Source: Rhizobium oryzicola
Lineage (GTDB): Bacteria > Pseudomonadota > Alphaproteobacteria > Rhizobiales > Rhizobiaceae
DNA length: 64,000 bases
Direction of reading: 5' to 3'
NCBI RefSeq assembly: GCF_030504645.1
Contig: NZ_JAUKWQ010000013.1
Coordinates: 62,001 to 126,000 of the forward strand
Shown: positions 34,801 to 43,019 of the stretch, piece by piece
Position numbering within the stretch: the first letter of the stretch is position 1
Layout of the letters: the number at the start of each line of letters is the position of its first letter
The notes under the pieces: generated by a model
Databases searched by the model: none
Told to the model about the DNA's origin: nothing
What the model saw: the letters and a program-made list of their open reading frames with translations, nothing else
Program-made: the position numbers and the translations under genes

Positions 34801-37275
34801 CTCTCCGTCTGGGCGAACCGGAAGCTTCAACGTGCGCTCGACAGCGCGACCACCGCCCTCCTTCAGGCGAACCACCACTTCCGCATCCGTCAGCTGCGTC
34901 GTCCAGGCAAGCTCGCTGAGGCCCGCATCGAAGGTCGCCTTGCCCTTTTCATCAAGCGGATCCAGACCTTCCAGCGGCACCCGTTCGGCTTCGGTGGCCT
35001 CCTCATCGGCAAGACCGAAGAAGTAGCCCTTGAAGGCGTCGCGTTCGCGGGTGTGGCGCAGCACCAGCTCACCTTCCAGCGTCAAACCAGCCGCAGGCGC
35101 CCCATAGAGATAGCGCCCATCGACCGCAACCGGCACTTCCTCGCCGACCACCAGTTCCTTGGCGGTGCTTGTCAAATCGAACTCGATGCGGTCAGGCACG
35201 AAATCATCGACCAGGAAACGCTTTTCCGAAATCGCCGACCGCTTCGGATCGGTAAAGACCTGCATGGTCCAGGTGCCACGCATGGAGGTTGCCTGCAGCG
35301 GCAGATCGAACGCATAGCCGCCAAGCGTGCCGGTCGCGGTCAGGCGACGATCCTCCACGCCATCGGGGCGCAGAAACACGAAGGTCAGCGGCAGGTTCTC
35401 GATTGCCTTGGATTCGCTGTCACGCGAAAGCACCGCCGCATGCACCGTTTCACCGGGGCGATAGATGCCGCGTTCGGTCCAGGCATAGGCATCGATGGCA
35501 CCCGGCGAGGCGCGGCCCGTCACGCCGCGATCGGAGAGATCGAAACCGGCACGGGTCATGTCGAGGAAGACGAAATCCTCGCCCGCCTTGGCAGCCGTCA
35601 GCACGGCCGGCAGCATGGCTGCGGTGCCGCGAATGAGACCGGCGGAAAAGGTCACCCGACCTTGAGCATCCGTTTTGGCAGTGCCGAGAACCTCGTTATT
35701 CTTGGCCAGCAATTGCAGGTCCACACCTGCGGCCGGCTCCGCCGTCGCCAGCGAGCGGACAAAGACATTCAATCCGTCGGTCCCGGCATAGGTGGTGATG
35801 CCGAGATCGGACACGACAAACCATTGCGTGGCGCGCGAATCCCACTCATCGCTCTTGCCGGTCGCGGAAACGGCGGTCAGCACATAGACGCCGGGCTTGC
35901 GCTTCGGCAGAACCTCATCCACCGGAAAACTGGTGACGACATCCTTGTTGACCTCGGTCACGATATCGATCGAGCCCTGCCAGACCAGTTCGCCGTTTTC
36001 CTGCTCGATGCGGTCGGCGGAATAGCCGCTCATCTGGGTCAGAAACTGCGAATTGGTCATAAGCGGCGCAATGCTGCGGTCGCCGATCCGGTAAAGCTTC
36101 AGGTTGGCGTTGCTCGTGTTGACGGAGACGATGGGGATGCCGCGCCGCGCCGTCGAAGGCAGCACGAAACTGTCACCCGTGAAGCGTACCGCCGGAGAGC
36201 GATCCTTCACGTAGATGTTGAGATCGACGGCTGCTTCCAGCACTTCATCGACGGAAGACGGCAGGCCGCGACGCAGCGTCAGCTTGTAGCGCTCACCATG
36301 CTTCAAGCCCTCCACGCAGATCTGCTGGTCTTTTGCTTCCAGAGCCTTTGGCGCTGCTCCGTTCAATGTAACGAAGGGCGTGTAATCGGTACCCGACTTC
36401 ACCAGCTTTTCGGAAAACTGCACGCAGATGCGCGGATCGGCGGCATCCGCATCAACCGTATTGCCTGTGACGCGAAAACCCCAGCGCGCGCGCAGATCAT
36501 CATACTTCGCCTGCACCGTCTTGGCATTCACCAGCGCTAGGCTTTGCTTCAGCGCATCGATGCCGCCGCGATGATTGCCCTGCCGGTCGAGCGCCAGACC
36601 CAGCTGATAGAGCGCTTCGGCGCGAGCCTGCGTGGTACGCGACAGCTGATAGCCGTTGACGGCAGCTGAAACCGCCTGCGGTAGCACTGTGTCATCCTTC
36701 TGGATGGCATTGGCGACACGCGCCATCTCGATCCAGAGACCGGCATCGTCAGGCTGAATGGCAAGCGCTGCCGTATAGGCATTGAGGGCTGCCTTGGGAT
36801 CGTTGTTAAGGAAATCAATCTGCGCCAGCGCCTTCAGGCTTTCCAGGCCCTGGCCCTGCAGCTCTGTCGGCACGGCGAGCGCTTCACGAAAACGCTGCGC
36901 CTCATCCAGCGTCTCCTGCTCGACAATATCGAGATCGGGGGCTGCGCCGATATCCGGCTCTGCGCTTGTCGTCACCACCTTGCCGGCAATCGCACCATCG
37001 AACGTGTTCAGTTGATTGTAGTCGGACTTCAGGAAGCACCACTTGGCCTTCACATTGTAGGTGAAGGCACGGCAGGACTTGTCGTCCACGCATGTCGTAT
37101 GGCACTGGTCCAGCGTCACGTTTTTGACGGTGCGGAGGTCGAAACCGAGATAGTCGGCGTTCTCTGTCGTCTCGATGCGCCTCGGGCTTTGCGGCGCCTG
37201 CTGGGAAAAGGCTTGGGAGCCGAGGGCGAGAGCTGCGAGAAAAATGGAAATCCCGATCGACGCGCGCTTAGACAT
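31810..37275 (-). CDS. Bacterial alpha-2-macroglobulin with PAN domain
   Basis: The 1,821-aa periplasmic protein traps proteases. A Sec signal (residues 1-24, ending SQAFSQQ) lacks a lipobox Cys at the cleavage site, so it is probably soluble. A PAN/Apple-like domain with several Cys lies at about 38-95, then TPR-like helices to about 270, MG domains, and a thioester CAEQ in RYPYGCAEQTTSR near residue 1370. The C-terminus has the terpenoid-cyclase-like and receptor-like domains. Upstream of pbpC by 17 bp, it forms the usual unit. The plus strand holds a 1,294-codon open frame that I treat as a shadow. Confidence 0.95.
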   Translation of the reverse strand: MSKRASIGISIFLAALALGSQAFSQQAPQSPRRIETTENADYLGFDLRTVKNVTLDQCHTTCVDDKSCRAFTYNVKAKWCFLKSDYNQLNTFDGAIAGKVVTTSAEPDIGAAPDLDIVEQETLDEAQRFREALAVPTELQGQGLESLKALAQIDFLNNDPKAALNAYTAALAIQPDDAGLWIEMARVANAIQKDDTVLPQAVSAAVNGYQLSRTTQARAEALYQLGLALDRQGNHRGGIDALKQSLALVNAKTVQAKYDDLRARWGFRVTGNTVDADAADPRICVQFSEKLVKSGTDYTPFVTLNGAAPKALEAKDQQICVEGLKHGERYKLTLRRGLPSSVDEVLEAAVDLNIYVKDRSPAVRFTGDSFVLPSTARRGIPIVSVNTSNANLKLYRIGDRSIAPLMTNSQFLTQMSGYSADRIEQENGELVWQGSIDIVTEVNKDVVTSFPVDEVLPKRKPGVYVLTAVSATGKSDEWDSRATQWFVVSDLGITTYAGTDGLNVFVRSLATAEPAAGVDLQLLAKNNEVLGTAKTDAQGRVTFSAGLIRGTAAMLPAVLTAAKAGEDFVFLDMTRAGFDLSDRGVTGRASPGAIDAYAWTERGIYRPGETVHAAVLSRDSESKAIENLPLTFVFLRPDGVEDRRLTATGTLGGYAFDLPLQATSMRGTWTMQVFTDPKRSAISEKRFLVDDFVPDRIEFDLTSTAKELVVGEEVPVAVDGRYLYGAPAAGLTLEGELVLRHTRERDAFKGYFFGLADEEATEAERVPLEGLDPLDEKGKATFDAGLSELAWTTQLTDAEVVVRLKEGGGRAVERTLKLPVRPDGERIGIKPEFSGDLAENAIGNFNVIMVGTDGKRQAATGLVWKLVKIERDYQWYREGSAWRYEPVNRTQQVATGRVDVSATDGGRISVPVTWGRYRLEIETGQTDGPASSVEFKAGWFVTASSTDTPDALDVALDKASYKVGETAKLKVTSRYAGTLMVTNGSENLISVQTAQIGEKGGEVSIPVTKEWGAGAYVTATLYRPGNSRDNRMPMRAIGISWLKVDPEDRNLKVSLDAPEKTLPRQLLEVAVNVAGAGVGQEAYVTVAAVDVGILNLTRYEPPAPDLWYYGQRQLGLEIRDLYGRLIDGSLGATGRLRTGGDGGMAALQASPPKEKLVAFFSGIVKLDAQGKAKVSFDIPQFNGTVRLMAVAWSKTGVGHGTRDVIIRDPVVVTASLPRFLAPGDQASLRLDIANTDAPAGDYQVALKANDAVSIDPQRATQTVHLAAGAKQSLTLPIIGRQPGDGEVTVTLAGNGLSPLTQQLFVPVRPAVLPVTERRVVALAPGQSLRVDSNLLADAQLPGASVSVNVTRSAEFDIAALLMSLDRYPYGCAEQTTSRALPLLYFSELAKKSGLADDPEVKKRVQDAIYRVLSYQSSAGSFGLWGPGAGDLWLDSYVTEFLTRAREQGFAVPDQAMKQALENLQNALSYDVNVKDQGNQIAYALYVLARNRKAAISDLRYYADTQLNDFQTPLAKAHLAAALALYGDALRSKNVFAASLQMAQQAQVTRISLSRSDYGSSLRDAAAVLALAAESRPVPGIVPDLSKVVAKEWQTKRYTSTQEQIWTLLSARALQNGDENLRVEVNGTARTGAYAKQVSGDQLIAEPIMLTNRSTDPVSAVVTTFAAPKQPLPAGGEGFAIKRAYYTMDGTETNVTEAKQNDRFVVVITVNEQNDWPSRIMVTDLLPAGFEIDNPSLVNSAQLTNFEWLGEVQAAHTEFRNDRFVAAFDRNKGDDRQFTVAYVVRAVTPGTYDHPAATVEDMYRPQLSARTATGRMAVREGR

Positions 37276-37412
37276 GATGTCCCCCCGAAGCTGGCGTGCA
37301 GATGTGAGCGTGAGTCTTGGTTTGTTAGCTCCGTCTTGTCAATCGCGTTCGGCTATGCTGCGACAGGCGGAGCGTGCTACAAGGAACTGTATAGGCGAAG
37401 CTTGAAGTCCAG

Positions 37413-37793
37413 ATGACCGACGCACCCCATAGATACCCCAAGGTCATATTCCGCATCGATTTTCCACCGTCGCAGCGGCTCGGTCGCGGCAAGGCGGAAC
37501 TGCTCGAGCACATCCGGGAAACCGGTTCGATTTCAGCTGCCGGGCGCGCCATGGACATGTCCTACCGCCGTGCCTGGCTGCTGGTGGATGAACTGAACCA
37601 CATGTTCGATGAGCCGGCGGTGGATTCGCAGCGTGGCGGCAAGCAGGGCGGCGGTGCAAGGCTGACGGCCTTTGGCGAGGAGTTGCTGCTGCGGTTTCGG
37701 GCCATGGAGGCCAAGGCGCGCGCGGCGATGGCCGAGGATCTCGATTGGCTGCAACGCCATCGGGCAAAGGCAGGTACGGACGATCAGGCCTGA
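37413..37793 (+). CDS. modE: Single-domain ModE-like molybdate regulator
   Basis: The 126-aa protein corresponds only to the winged helix-turn-helix domain of ModE: RLGRGKAELLEHIRETGSIS, AAGRAMDMSYRRAWLLVDELN and GGARLTAFGEELLLRF. The two Mop-type molybdate-binding modules of classical ModE (about 260 aa) are absent. It converges on modC with a 10-bp tail overlap. The likely role is repression of modABC when molybdate is plentiful. Without a ligand domain, how it senses molybdate is unclear. Confidence 0.85.
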   Translation: MTDAPHRYPKVIFRIDFPPSQRLGRGKAELLEHIRETGSISAAGRAMDMSYRRAWLLVDELNHMFDEPAVDSQRGGKQGGGARLTAFGEELLLRFRAMEAKARAAMAEDLDWLQRHRAKAGTDDQA

Positions 37794-38851
37794 TCCAGCG
37801 CCACAGTCTTGATGACTGCAAACACGTGGGTTCCCTCAGCCAGCGAAAGCCGCTTCACCGAAGCCTCGGTGATCTGGGCATGGACGATGTCGCCGCCGCA
37901 GAGAACCCGGATATCCATCGTGCCTGATCGAATCGGCACAATGCCTGCGATATGACCCTCCAGCACATTGAGAGCACTGATGCCTTCCGGCCGCTGTGTC
38001 GCAAGCAGCACCTCGCGGGCAGGAATGCGCAGGCGCACCATTTTGCCGATCGCAAGCCCCTCGCTTGCCAGCAGAACCTCACCGGCACGCGTGGCAATAC
38101 CAAACAGGCCCGTCTCCGGATCCCGCCGCAGAACCCGGCCGGAAATGACGCTGCCTGCCTCACGCCCGGTTTCCACAGATGCAATGCCTAGAATTTCCGA
38201 GGGCGTACCGATGGCATCCACGCGACCCTCGCGCAGCATCACCACGCGATCCGCCAGGCGCCCTACTTCCGGCACCGAATGGCTGACATAGAGGATCGGC
38301 ATTTTAAGATCATCCCGCAGGCGTTCCAGAAACGGCAGGATTTCCGCCTTTCGTTGATCATCGAGCGCCGACAGAGGCTCATCCATGAGCAACATGCGCG
38401 GCGACGAGAGGAGCGCACGGCCGATCGCCACCCGCTGCTTTTCGCCACCAGACAGGCGACCCGGACGCCGGTCGACAAGGCTGCCCAGTCCCAGCAAATC
38501 CACCACCCGGTCAAACTCTGACCTGTCGGCAGAGAGACCCGCAAACCAGCGGCCATAGTTCAGGTTCTGCCGAACGGAGAGATGCGGAAAAAGCCGCGGC
38601 TCCTGAAACACATGCCCGAAGCGTCGGCGATGGACGGGAATGCTGACGCGCGCGCCCGTGTCGAGCAACAGCCGATCCTCCAGAGCCACCCGCCCACTAT
38701 CGGGGCGAAGCAGCCCGCCGATAATACGCAGGAGCGTGCTCTTGCCCGAACCGGAGCGGCCAAAGATGGCGGTCACGCCACCCTCGGCCGTAAAGCTGGC
38801 ATCCAGTGCGAAATTGCCCTGACGGTGACGCGCTTCAACTGTCAGCATCAC
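37784..38851 (-). CDS. modC: Molybdate ABC transporter ATPase
   Basis: The 355-aa ATPase has Walker A GRSGSGKSTLL near residues 32-42, signature LSGGEKQRVAIGRAL near 133, Walker B LLMDEPLSALD and a C-terminal Mop/TOBE molybdate-binding domain (about 290-352). The start overlaps the modB stop by 4 bp. Confidence 0.95.
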   Translation of the reverse strand: MMLTVEARHRQGNFALDASFTAEGGVTAIFGRSGSGKSTLLRIIGGLLRPDSGRVALEDRLLLDTGARVSIPVHRRRFGHVFQEPRLFPHLSVRQNLNYGRWFAGLSADRSEFDRVVDLLGLGSLVDRRPGRLSGGEKQRVAIGRALLSSPRMLLMDEPLSALDDQRKAEILPFLERLRDDLKMPILYVSHSVPEVGRLADRVVMLREGRVDAIGTPSEILGIASVETGREAGSVISGRVLRRDPETGLFGIATRAGEVLLASEGLAIGKMVRLRIPAREVLLATQRPEGISALNVLEGHIAGIVPIRSGTMDIRVLCGGDIVHAQITEASVKRLSLAEGTHVFAVIKTVALDQA

Positions 38852-39549
38852 TCACCCTCGATCCGCTTGCCGATGACCCGCGCCAAAGCCTCGGAAGCCA
38901 GTAGCGCCAACATGGAAATGGCTATCGCCACCAGCGTCAGGCGCAGCGCACCGGCGTCACCACCCGGCACCTGGGTAAAGGTGTAGATGGCCGCTGATAG
39001 CGTCTGGGTTTCCCCCGGTATGTTGGAGACAAAGGTAATGGTCGCTCCGAACTCCCCCATCGCCTTTGCAAAGGCGAGGATCATGCCGGCAATCACGCCC
39101 GGCAGCATCAGCGGCAGGGTGACGGTGAGGAAGACGAAGAGAGGCGACGCACCGAGGGTACCGGCAGCCTCCTCAAGCTTGGCATCGATCGCCTCGATCG
39201 ACAGCCGGATCGAGCGAACCATCAACGGAAAACCCATGACCGCACAGGCAAGGGCTGCTCCCGTCCAACGGAATGAAAGCACAATGCCCAGTTGTTCCGC
39301 CAGGAAACTGCCGATCGCGCCACGCCGTCCAAACAGGATCAGCAGGATATAGCCCGTGACCACAGGCGGCAGGATCAGCGGCAGATGGACAATCCCATTC
39401 AGAACGGAGCGGCCCCAGAACCGCCCGCGCGCCAGAAGAAGCGCCAACGCAATGCCGAAGGGGAGGCTCGCCAGCGTGGCCACTATGGAAACGCGAAGGC
39501 TAAGACGGATCGCCGTCCACTCCTCCGCGCTCAACGCAATGACATCCAA
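38848..39549 (-). CDS. modB: Molybdate ABC transporter permease
   Basis: The 233-aa inner-membrane permease has about five helices and the EAA-type loop EEAAGTLGASPLFVFLTVTLP near residue 140. It lies between modA (32-bp gap) and modC (4-bp overlap) in one operon. Confidence 0.95.
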   Translation of the reverse strand: MDVIALSAEEWTAIRLSLRVSIVATLASLPFGIALALLLARGRFWGRSVLNGIVHLPLILPPVVTGYILLILFGRRGAIGSFLAEQLGIVLSFRWTGAALACAVMGFPLMVRSIRLSIEAIDAKLEEAAGTLGASPLFVFLTVTLPLMLPGVIAGMILAFAKAMGEFGATITFVSNIPGETQTLSAAIYTFTQVPGGDAGALRLTLVAIAISMLALLASEALARVIGKRIEGE

Positions 39550-39581
39550 GCCCCGTCCCCTACTCTATCAGCCGCAAAAGC

Positions 39582-40370
39582 CTACTTCAGAATGGTGAAG
39601 CCTTGCGAGGTGAAAAATGGCGCTGCTTTTTCTGATTTCAGGAACTGAAGATAGGCGGAAGCTGCCGGATTTTTCGAGTCGGCCAGAACAGCGACCGGAT
39701 AGATGATCGGCGGATGACTATCTGCCGGGAAAACGCCCACGACGGAAACACCTGGCTCGGCCGCCGCATCGGTTTCATAGACAATGCCATAGGGAGCCTC
39801 CCCACGCGACACCAGCGCTAATGCTGCCCGAACACTTTCCGCACCAGCCACCTTTTTCTCAACTGACGACCAGGCACCAAGCTTTTCCAGCGCAGCCTTG
39901 CCGTATTTGCCAGCCGGGACGGAATCGACCGAACCCATCGCAAGACGCCCATCGCCCAGCAATCCGGCCAGATCGAAGCCGGCTTTGATTTCAACGGGCT
40001 TCGCCTTGTCCTTGGCCGCGACCAGCACGATGCGGTTGCCGAGCAGGTTGCTGCGGCTGTCCGCCTTGATCAGGTTCTTCTTCGCCAGATAGTCCATCCA
40101 GTCGAGATCGGCGGAGATGAACACATCCGCTGGCGCCCCTGACTCCACCTGCTTGGCGAGTGCAGAACTGGCAGCATAGGAGGAGGTGACCTCGGTACCA
40201 GTCTCCTTCAGATATGCGGCATTGGCGGCATCGAGCGCGTTCTTCATGCTGGCTGCGGCAAAGACCACGATCTTGTCAGCGGCATCCGACCTCTGAGGCA
40301 GGACCGCCAGACCCAATGAAAAACCAATCAGCGCAGCCAGCGCCTGCCCCAGATGACGACGTTTCAGCAT
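39582..40370 (-). CDS. modA: Molybdate-binding periplasmic protein
   Basis: The 262-aa solute-binding protein has a signal peptide (residues 1-31, ending RSDAADK), the anion-binding VFAAASMKNALDA, SYAASSALAKQVESGAP and FISADLDWMDYL. I took the ATG at 40370 because GGAG lies 8 nt upstream; a longer frame has no signal-peptide logic. It opens the modABC operon beneath a palindromic operator candidate. Confidence 0.95.
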   Translation of the reverse strand: MLKRRHLGQALAALIGFSLGLAVLPQRSDAADKIVVFAAASMKNALDAANAAYLKETGTEVTSSYAASSALAKQVESGAPADVFISADLDWMDYLAKKNLIKADSRSNLLGNRIVLVAAKDKAKPVEIKAGFDLAGLLGDGRLAMGSVDSVPAGKYGKAALEKLGAWSSVEKKVAGAESVRAALALVSRGEAPYGIVYETDAAAEPGVSVVGVFPADSHPPIIYPVAVLADSKNPAASAYLQFLKSEKAAPFFTSQGFTILK

Positions 40371-40432
40371 GACATGTCTCCAGCCCGAAATATGGGGCCG
40401 AATATATCGCTTATCACGCCTTTGGCTAGCGC

Positions 40433-40450
40433 TATGTTTGAACAAACATA
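40433..40450. promoter_or_regulatory. Candidate Mo-box (ModE operator) upstream of modA
   Basis: TATGTTTGAACAAACATA is an inverted repeat with 8-bp perfect arms and a 2-nt centre, in the 197-bp gap between modA and the divergent molybdoenzyme gene, 63 bp before the modA start. Its position and AT-rich symmetry fit a ModE-type site, though it is not the exact enterobacterial consensus. A regulator for the flanking molybdoenzyme gene is an alternative. Confidence 0.5.
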
Positions 40451-40567
40451 TCCCTTTACCGTCGATACCTTCTAGACTCGCAGACCTTACGATGCGCAAT
40501 CTTGAACCCTGGAACGACAGATGCATATCGATAGGCCAAGACCTGCGCCCTAAACAGAGGACAAGCC

Positions 40568-41233
40568 ATGGTGGACGAACCTTCAGAGCCGGATGCCACG
40601 AAACTGACGACCACCAAGCGCAAGTGGGCATCCGAGGGAAGATTCCTGACGGGCCGCATATCGCGCCCGGAAACCGATCGCCTGCCGCCCGGCCAGCATC
40701 TGGTGAAGAACTGGCCCGTACTCGATCTCGGCCAGCAGCCTCAGATTTCCGAATTGCAATGGCGGCTGGATGTGAAGGGCGAGGTCGAGACGGCGCTTTC
40801 GCTGAACTGGAAGCAGTTTCTGGACCTGCCCCAGAACAAGCTCGTCACCGACATCCACTGCGTCACCACCTGGTCACGTTATGACAACAGCTGGAAGGGT
40901 GTGATGACGCGCGACCTGCTGGACATCGTGCATCCAACGGCGGACGCCAATGCCGTGATGATGACGAGCTATGACGGCTATACCACCAACCTGCCGCTCG
41001 CCGATTTCGCGGCGGAAGATGCGGTTCTCGCAACCCATTGGGAGGGCGAGCCCATTACCCGCGAGCATGGCGGCCCGATGCGGCTTGTCGTGCCGCATCT
41101 CTATTTCTGGAAAAGCCCGAAATGGCTGACGCGCATCGAATTCATCCGTGAAGATCGACCCGGCTTCTGGGAGAAAAACGGCTATCACATGCGGGGTGAC
41201 CCCTGGACCGAACAGCGCTATTCAGACGACTGA
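40568..41233 (+). CDS. Sulfite oxidase-like molybdopterin oxidoreductase
   Basis: The 221-aa protein is a short cytoplasmic member of the sulfite oxidase/YedY fold. The probable molybdenum-ligating Cys is residue 98 in DIHCVTTWSRYDNSW. GGPMRLVVPHLYFWKSPKW near residue 175 is the other signature. There is no Tat signal, haem domain or dimerisation domain. Being divergent from modABC, it is likely regulated with molybdate supply. The substrate is unknown. Confidence 0.85.
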   Translation: MVDEPSEPDATKLTTTKRKWASEGRFLTGRISRPETDRLPPGQHLVKNWPVLDLGQQPQISELQWRLDVKGEVETALSLNWKQFLDLPQNKLVTDIHCVTTWSRYDNSWKGVMTRDLLDIVHPTADANAVMMTSYDGYTTNLPLADFAAEDAVLATHWEGEPITREHGGPMRLVVPHLYFWKSPKWLTRIEFIREDRPGFWEKNGYHMRGDPWTEQRYSDD

Positions 41234-41254
41234 CAGCACCAGGGGTAGGAACGA

Positions 41255-42052
41255 TTACTCATCCCGGAAGATCGGATCTTTCACGAAGTTGCCGCCCTGA
41301 TAGACGTGCAGCGGCGCGGTCGGGTCTGGCTTGCCAAGTGCCGCATCGATCTCGGCGCGGTAAATTTCCGCATTGTCCTGCGGCTTCCAGCCAAGATAGC
41401 GGGCATGGGAATTGTCCCACCAGCGGCTGTCGTTGTTGGAAATGCCCCAGATGATCGGGCAGCCCAGCATCGGCGCGGTGAAGACGCGCTCATTCAACAG
41501 CTTGAAATCGTTGTAGGACATCCAACTGGACAGCATGCGATGATTGGTCGGCTTTTCCATGCAGCTGCCGATGCGCACCAGCGCCGTCTCCTGGCCGAAC
41601 TTTTCGAAATACATGCGGGCAAGGGATTCCCCGAAGCATTTCGAGACGCCATAGAGCCCATCGGGACGCGTGGGCGCGTTCACATCGATGTGCTGATCCT
41701 GGCGATAGAAACCAACGGTGTGATTGGAACTTGCAAACAGAATGCGCGGATGGCCATGCGCACGTGCCGCTTCGTAGAGGTTATAGAGGCCGAGCAGGTT
41801 GGCATTGAGGATCTTGGAAAACTTGTCTTCGACGGAGATGCCGCCGAGATGGAGAATGCCATCGCATCCCTCGACCAGCTTGTAGACGGCATCCGCATCG
41901 CCGAGGTCGCATTGCACCAGTTCTTCATGCGGCGCTGCAGTCCCCAAATCGCTGATGTCCGAAAGGCGGAGCGTTTCCGCAAGCGACGTCAAACGTGTGC
42001 GCATTGCCCGGCCCAGCGCGCCCGCTGCACCGGTAATCAACAGTCTTTTCAC
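41255..42052 (-). CDS. udh: Uronate dehydrogenase
   Basis: The 265-aa short-chain dehydrogenase oxidises D-galacturonate or D-glucuronate to the aldaro-lactone with NAD+. The nucleotide-binding GAAGALGRAM lies at residues 8-17 and the catalytic YxxxK region is YGVSKCFGE near 136. ILFASSNHTVGFY and WWDNSHARYLGWKPQDNA match Agrobacterium Udh in length and pattern. It diverges from the GntR gene across an operator candidate and supplies the lactone used by gli and gci. Confidence 0.93.
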   Translation of the reverse strand: MKRLLITGAAGALGRAMRTRLTSLAETLRLSDISDLGTAAPHEELVQCDLGDADAVYKLVEGCDGILHLGGISVEDKFSKILNANLLGLYNLYEAARAHGHPRILFASSNHTVGFYRQDQHIDVNAPTRPDGLYGVSKCFGESLARMYFEKFGQETALVRIGSCMEKPTNHRMLSSWMSYNDFKLLNERVFTAPMLGCPIIWGISNNDSRWWDNSHARYLGWKPQDNAEIYRAEIDAALGKPDPTAPLHVYQGGNFVKDPIFRDE

Positions 42053-42103
42053 TTGAATCCTCCATCACTCGCGTGATGGTACGTGAACTTGTCCTTCCAC
42101 CAC

Positions 42104-42123
42104 GTCAATTTATCATACATGTT
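42104..42123. promoter_or_regulatory. Candidate GntR operator between udh and gntR
   Basis: GTCAATTTATCATACATGTT is followed by G. It matches the site before kdgD at both flanks (ACGTCAATTT and GTTG), and in opposite orientation the cores read TTATC-A/G-TACA. Together they suggest CAA(T/C)TTATC(A/G)TACA-N2-TTG. It lies 51 bp from the udh start and 79 bp from the gntR start. Confidence 0.5.
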
Positions 42124-42202
42124 GGCAGGGAAGCGTCAACACGCTACAGATAGGGAGCGAGGCTAATTGGCCGAGCCAAACGTATTGCTGAAAGAGGCTT
42201 TC

Positions 42203-42949
42203 ATGGTGGTGGACGCGAAAACCAGACCGGCAAATGCAGGCACTCTGGCATCACGCCTCGGTGACACATTGCGAAGAGCGATCGCTTCCGGACAGTTCCC
42301 TCCAGGCACCAAGCTGCCCAGCGAAGCGCAATTGACGGAAACCCATGGCGTGAGCCGCACCGTCGTGCGCGAAGCCATCGCAGCGCTCAGAGCCGACAGA
42401 CTGGTGGAGGCACGCCAAGGTGCCGGCGTCTTCGTTCTCGATCCGCCGGCTGCCACGCCAGCGCCGCTCTCCATCGACAATATCGATTATGCCCGCGTTT
42501 CCTCGGTCATCGAGTTCCTTGAGCTTCGTACGGCCGTGGAAGTGGAAGCAGCGGGCCTTGCTGCCCTTCGCCGCTCTCCGGCCCAGGAGGAAGCAATCCT
42601 CGATCGCCATTACGCCGTGCAAGCCTGTCTTGAGGCCGGCTCGCCCAGCAGCGATGCCGATTTTGCTCTGCATCTTGCCATTGCCGAAGCCACCAACAAT
42701 ACCCGCTTTCGGGATTTTCTGGCCATGATCGGCAAGAATGTCATTCCCCGTGCTGCGCTGAAAAGCGAAGAAAGCGAGGCGGATCAGGCTGCCTATATCA
42801 AGCTTCTCAACGAGGAGCACAGCGCCATCGTCACCGCCATCTCGGCGGGTGATGAAGAAGCTGCCCGCAGCGCAATGCGGCGTCATCTGAAGGGTAGCCA
42901 GTCTCGCTACAGGGCGCTGCTGCGCGAACAACGTCAATTTGTACGATAA
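42203..42949 (+). CDS. GntR family (FadR subfamily) regulator of uronate catabolism
   Basis: The 248-aa protein has an N-terminal winged HTH (PPGTKLPSEAQLTETHGVS and VVREAIAALRADRLVEAR) and a C-terminal FCD ligand domain with metal-binding-type Asp/His (DADFALHLAIAEATNN near residue 155). I chose the ATG at 42203 with AAAGAGG upstream; a TTG at 42167 is the alternative. Its place between udh and kdgD-gci-gli implies control of these genes by an aldarate or uronate intermediate. Confidence 0.9.
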   Translation: MVVDAKTRPANAGTLASRLGDTLRRAIASGQFPPGTKLPSEAQLTETHGVSRTVVREAIAALRADRLVEARQGAGVFVLDPPAATPAPLSIDNIDYARVSSVIEFLELRTAVEVEAAGLAALRRSPAQEEAILDRHYAVQACLEAGSPSSDADFALHLAIAEATNNTRFRDFLAMIGKNVIPRAALKSEESEADQAAYIKLLNEEHSAIVTAISAGDEEAARSAMRRHLKGSQSRYRALLREQRQFVR

Positions 42950-42953
42950 GTTG
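42933..42953. promoter_or_regulatory. Candidate GntR operator before kdgD
   Basis: GTCAATTTGTACGATAAGTT (plus G) spans the last codons and stop of gntR and directly abuts a TTGACA box. A repressor bound here would block RNA polymerase at the kdgD operon. It pairs with the site at 42104. Confidence 0.5.
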
Positions 42954-42982
42954 TTGACACTCATCTGACGAGCCTTTACGAA
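42954..42982 (+). promoter_or_regulatory. Candidate promoter of the kdgD-gci-gli operon
   Basis: TTGACA (42954-42959) is followed after 17 nt by TACGAA (42977-42982), a weak -10. The weak -10 and adjacent operator candidate fit a regulated promoter. Confidence 0.4.
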
Positions 42983-43019
42983 AAATAGAAAGGAGACTGC
43001 TTAAAAGGATAAGCCCACT

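Noticed and set aside
32656..36540. 1,294-codon plus-strand open frame
   Set aside because: It is antisense to the alpha-2-macroglobulin gene, shows no domain pattern and lacks a convincing ribosome site.
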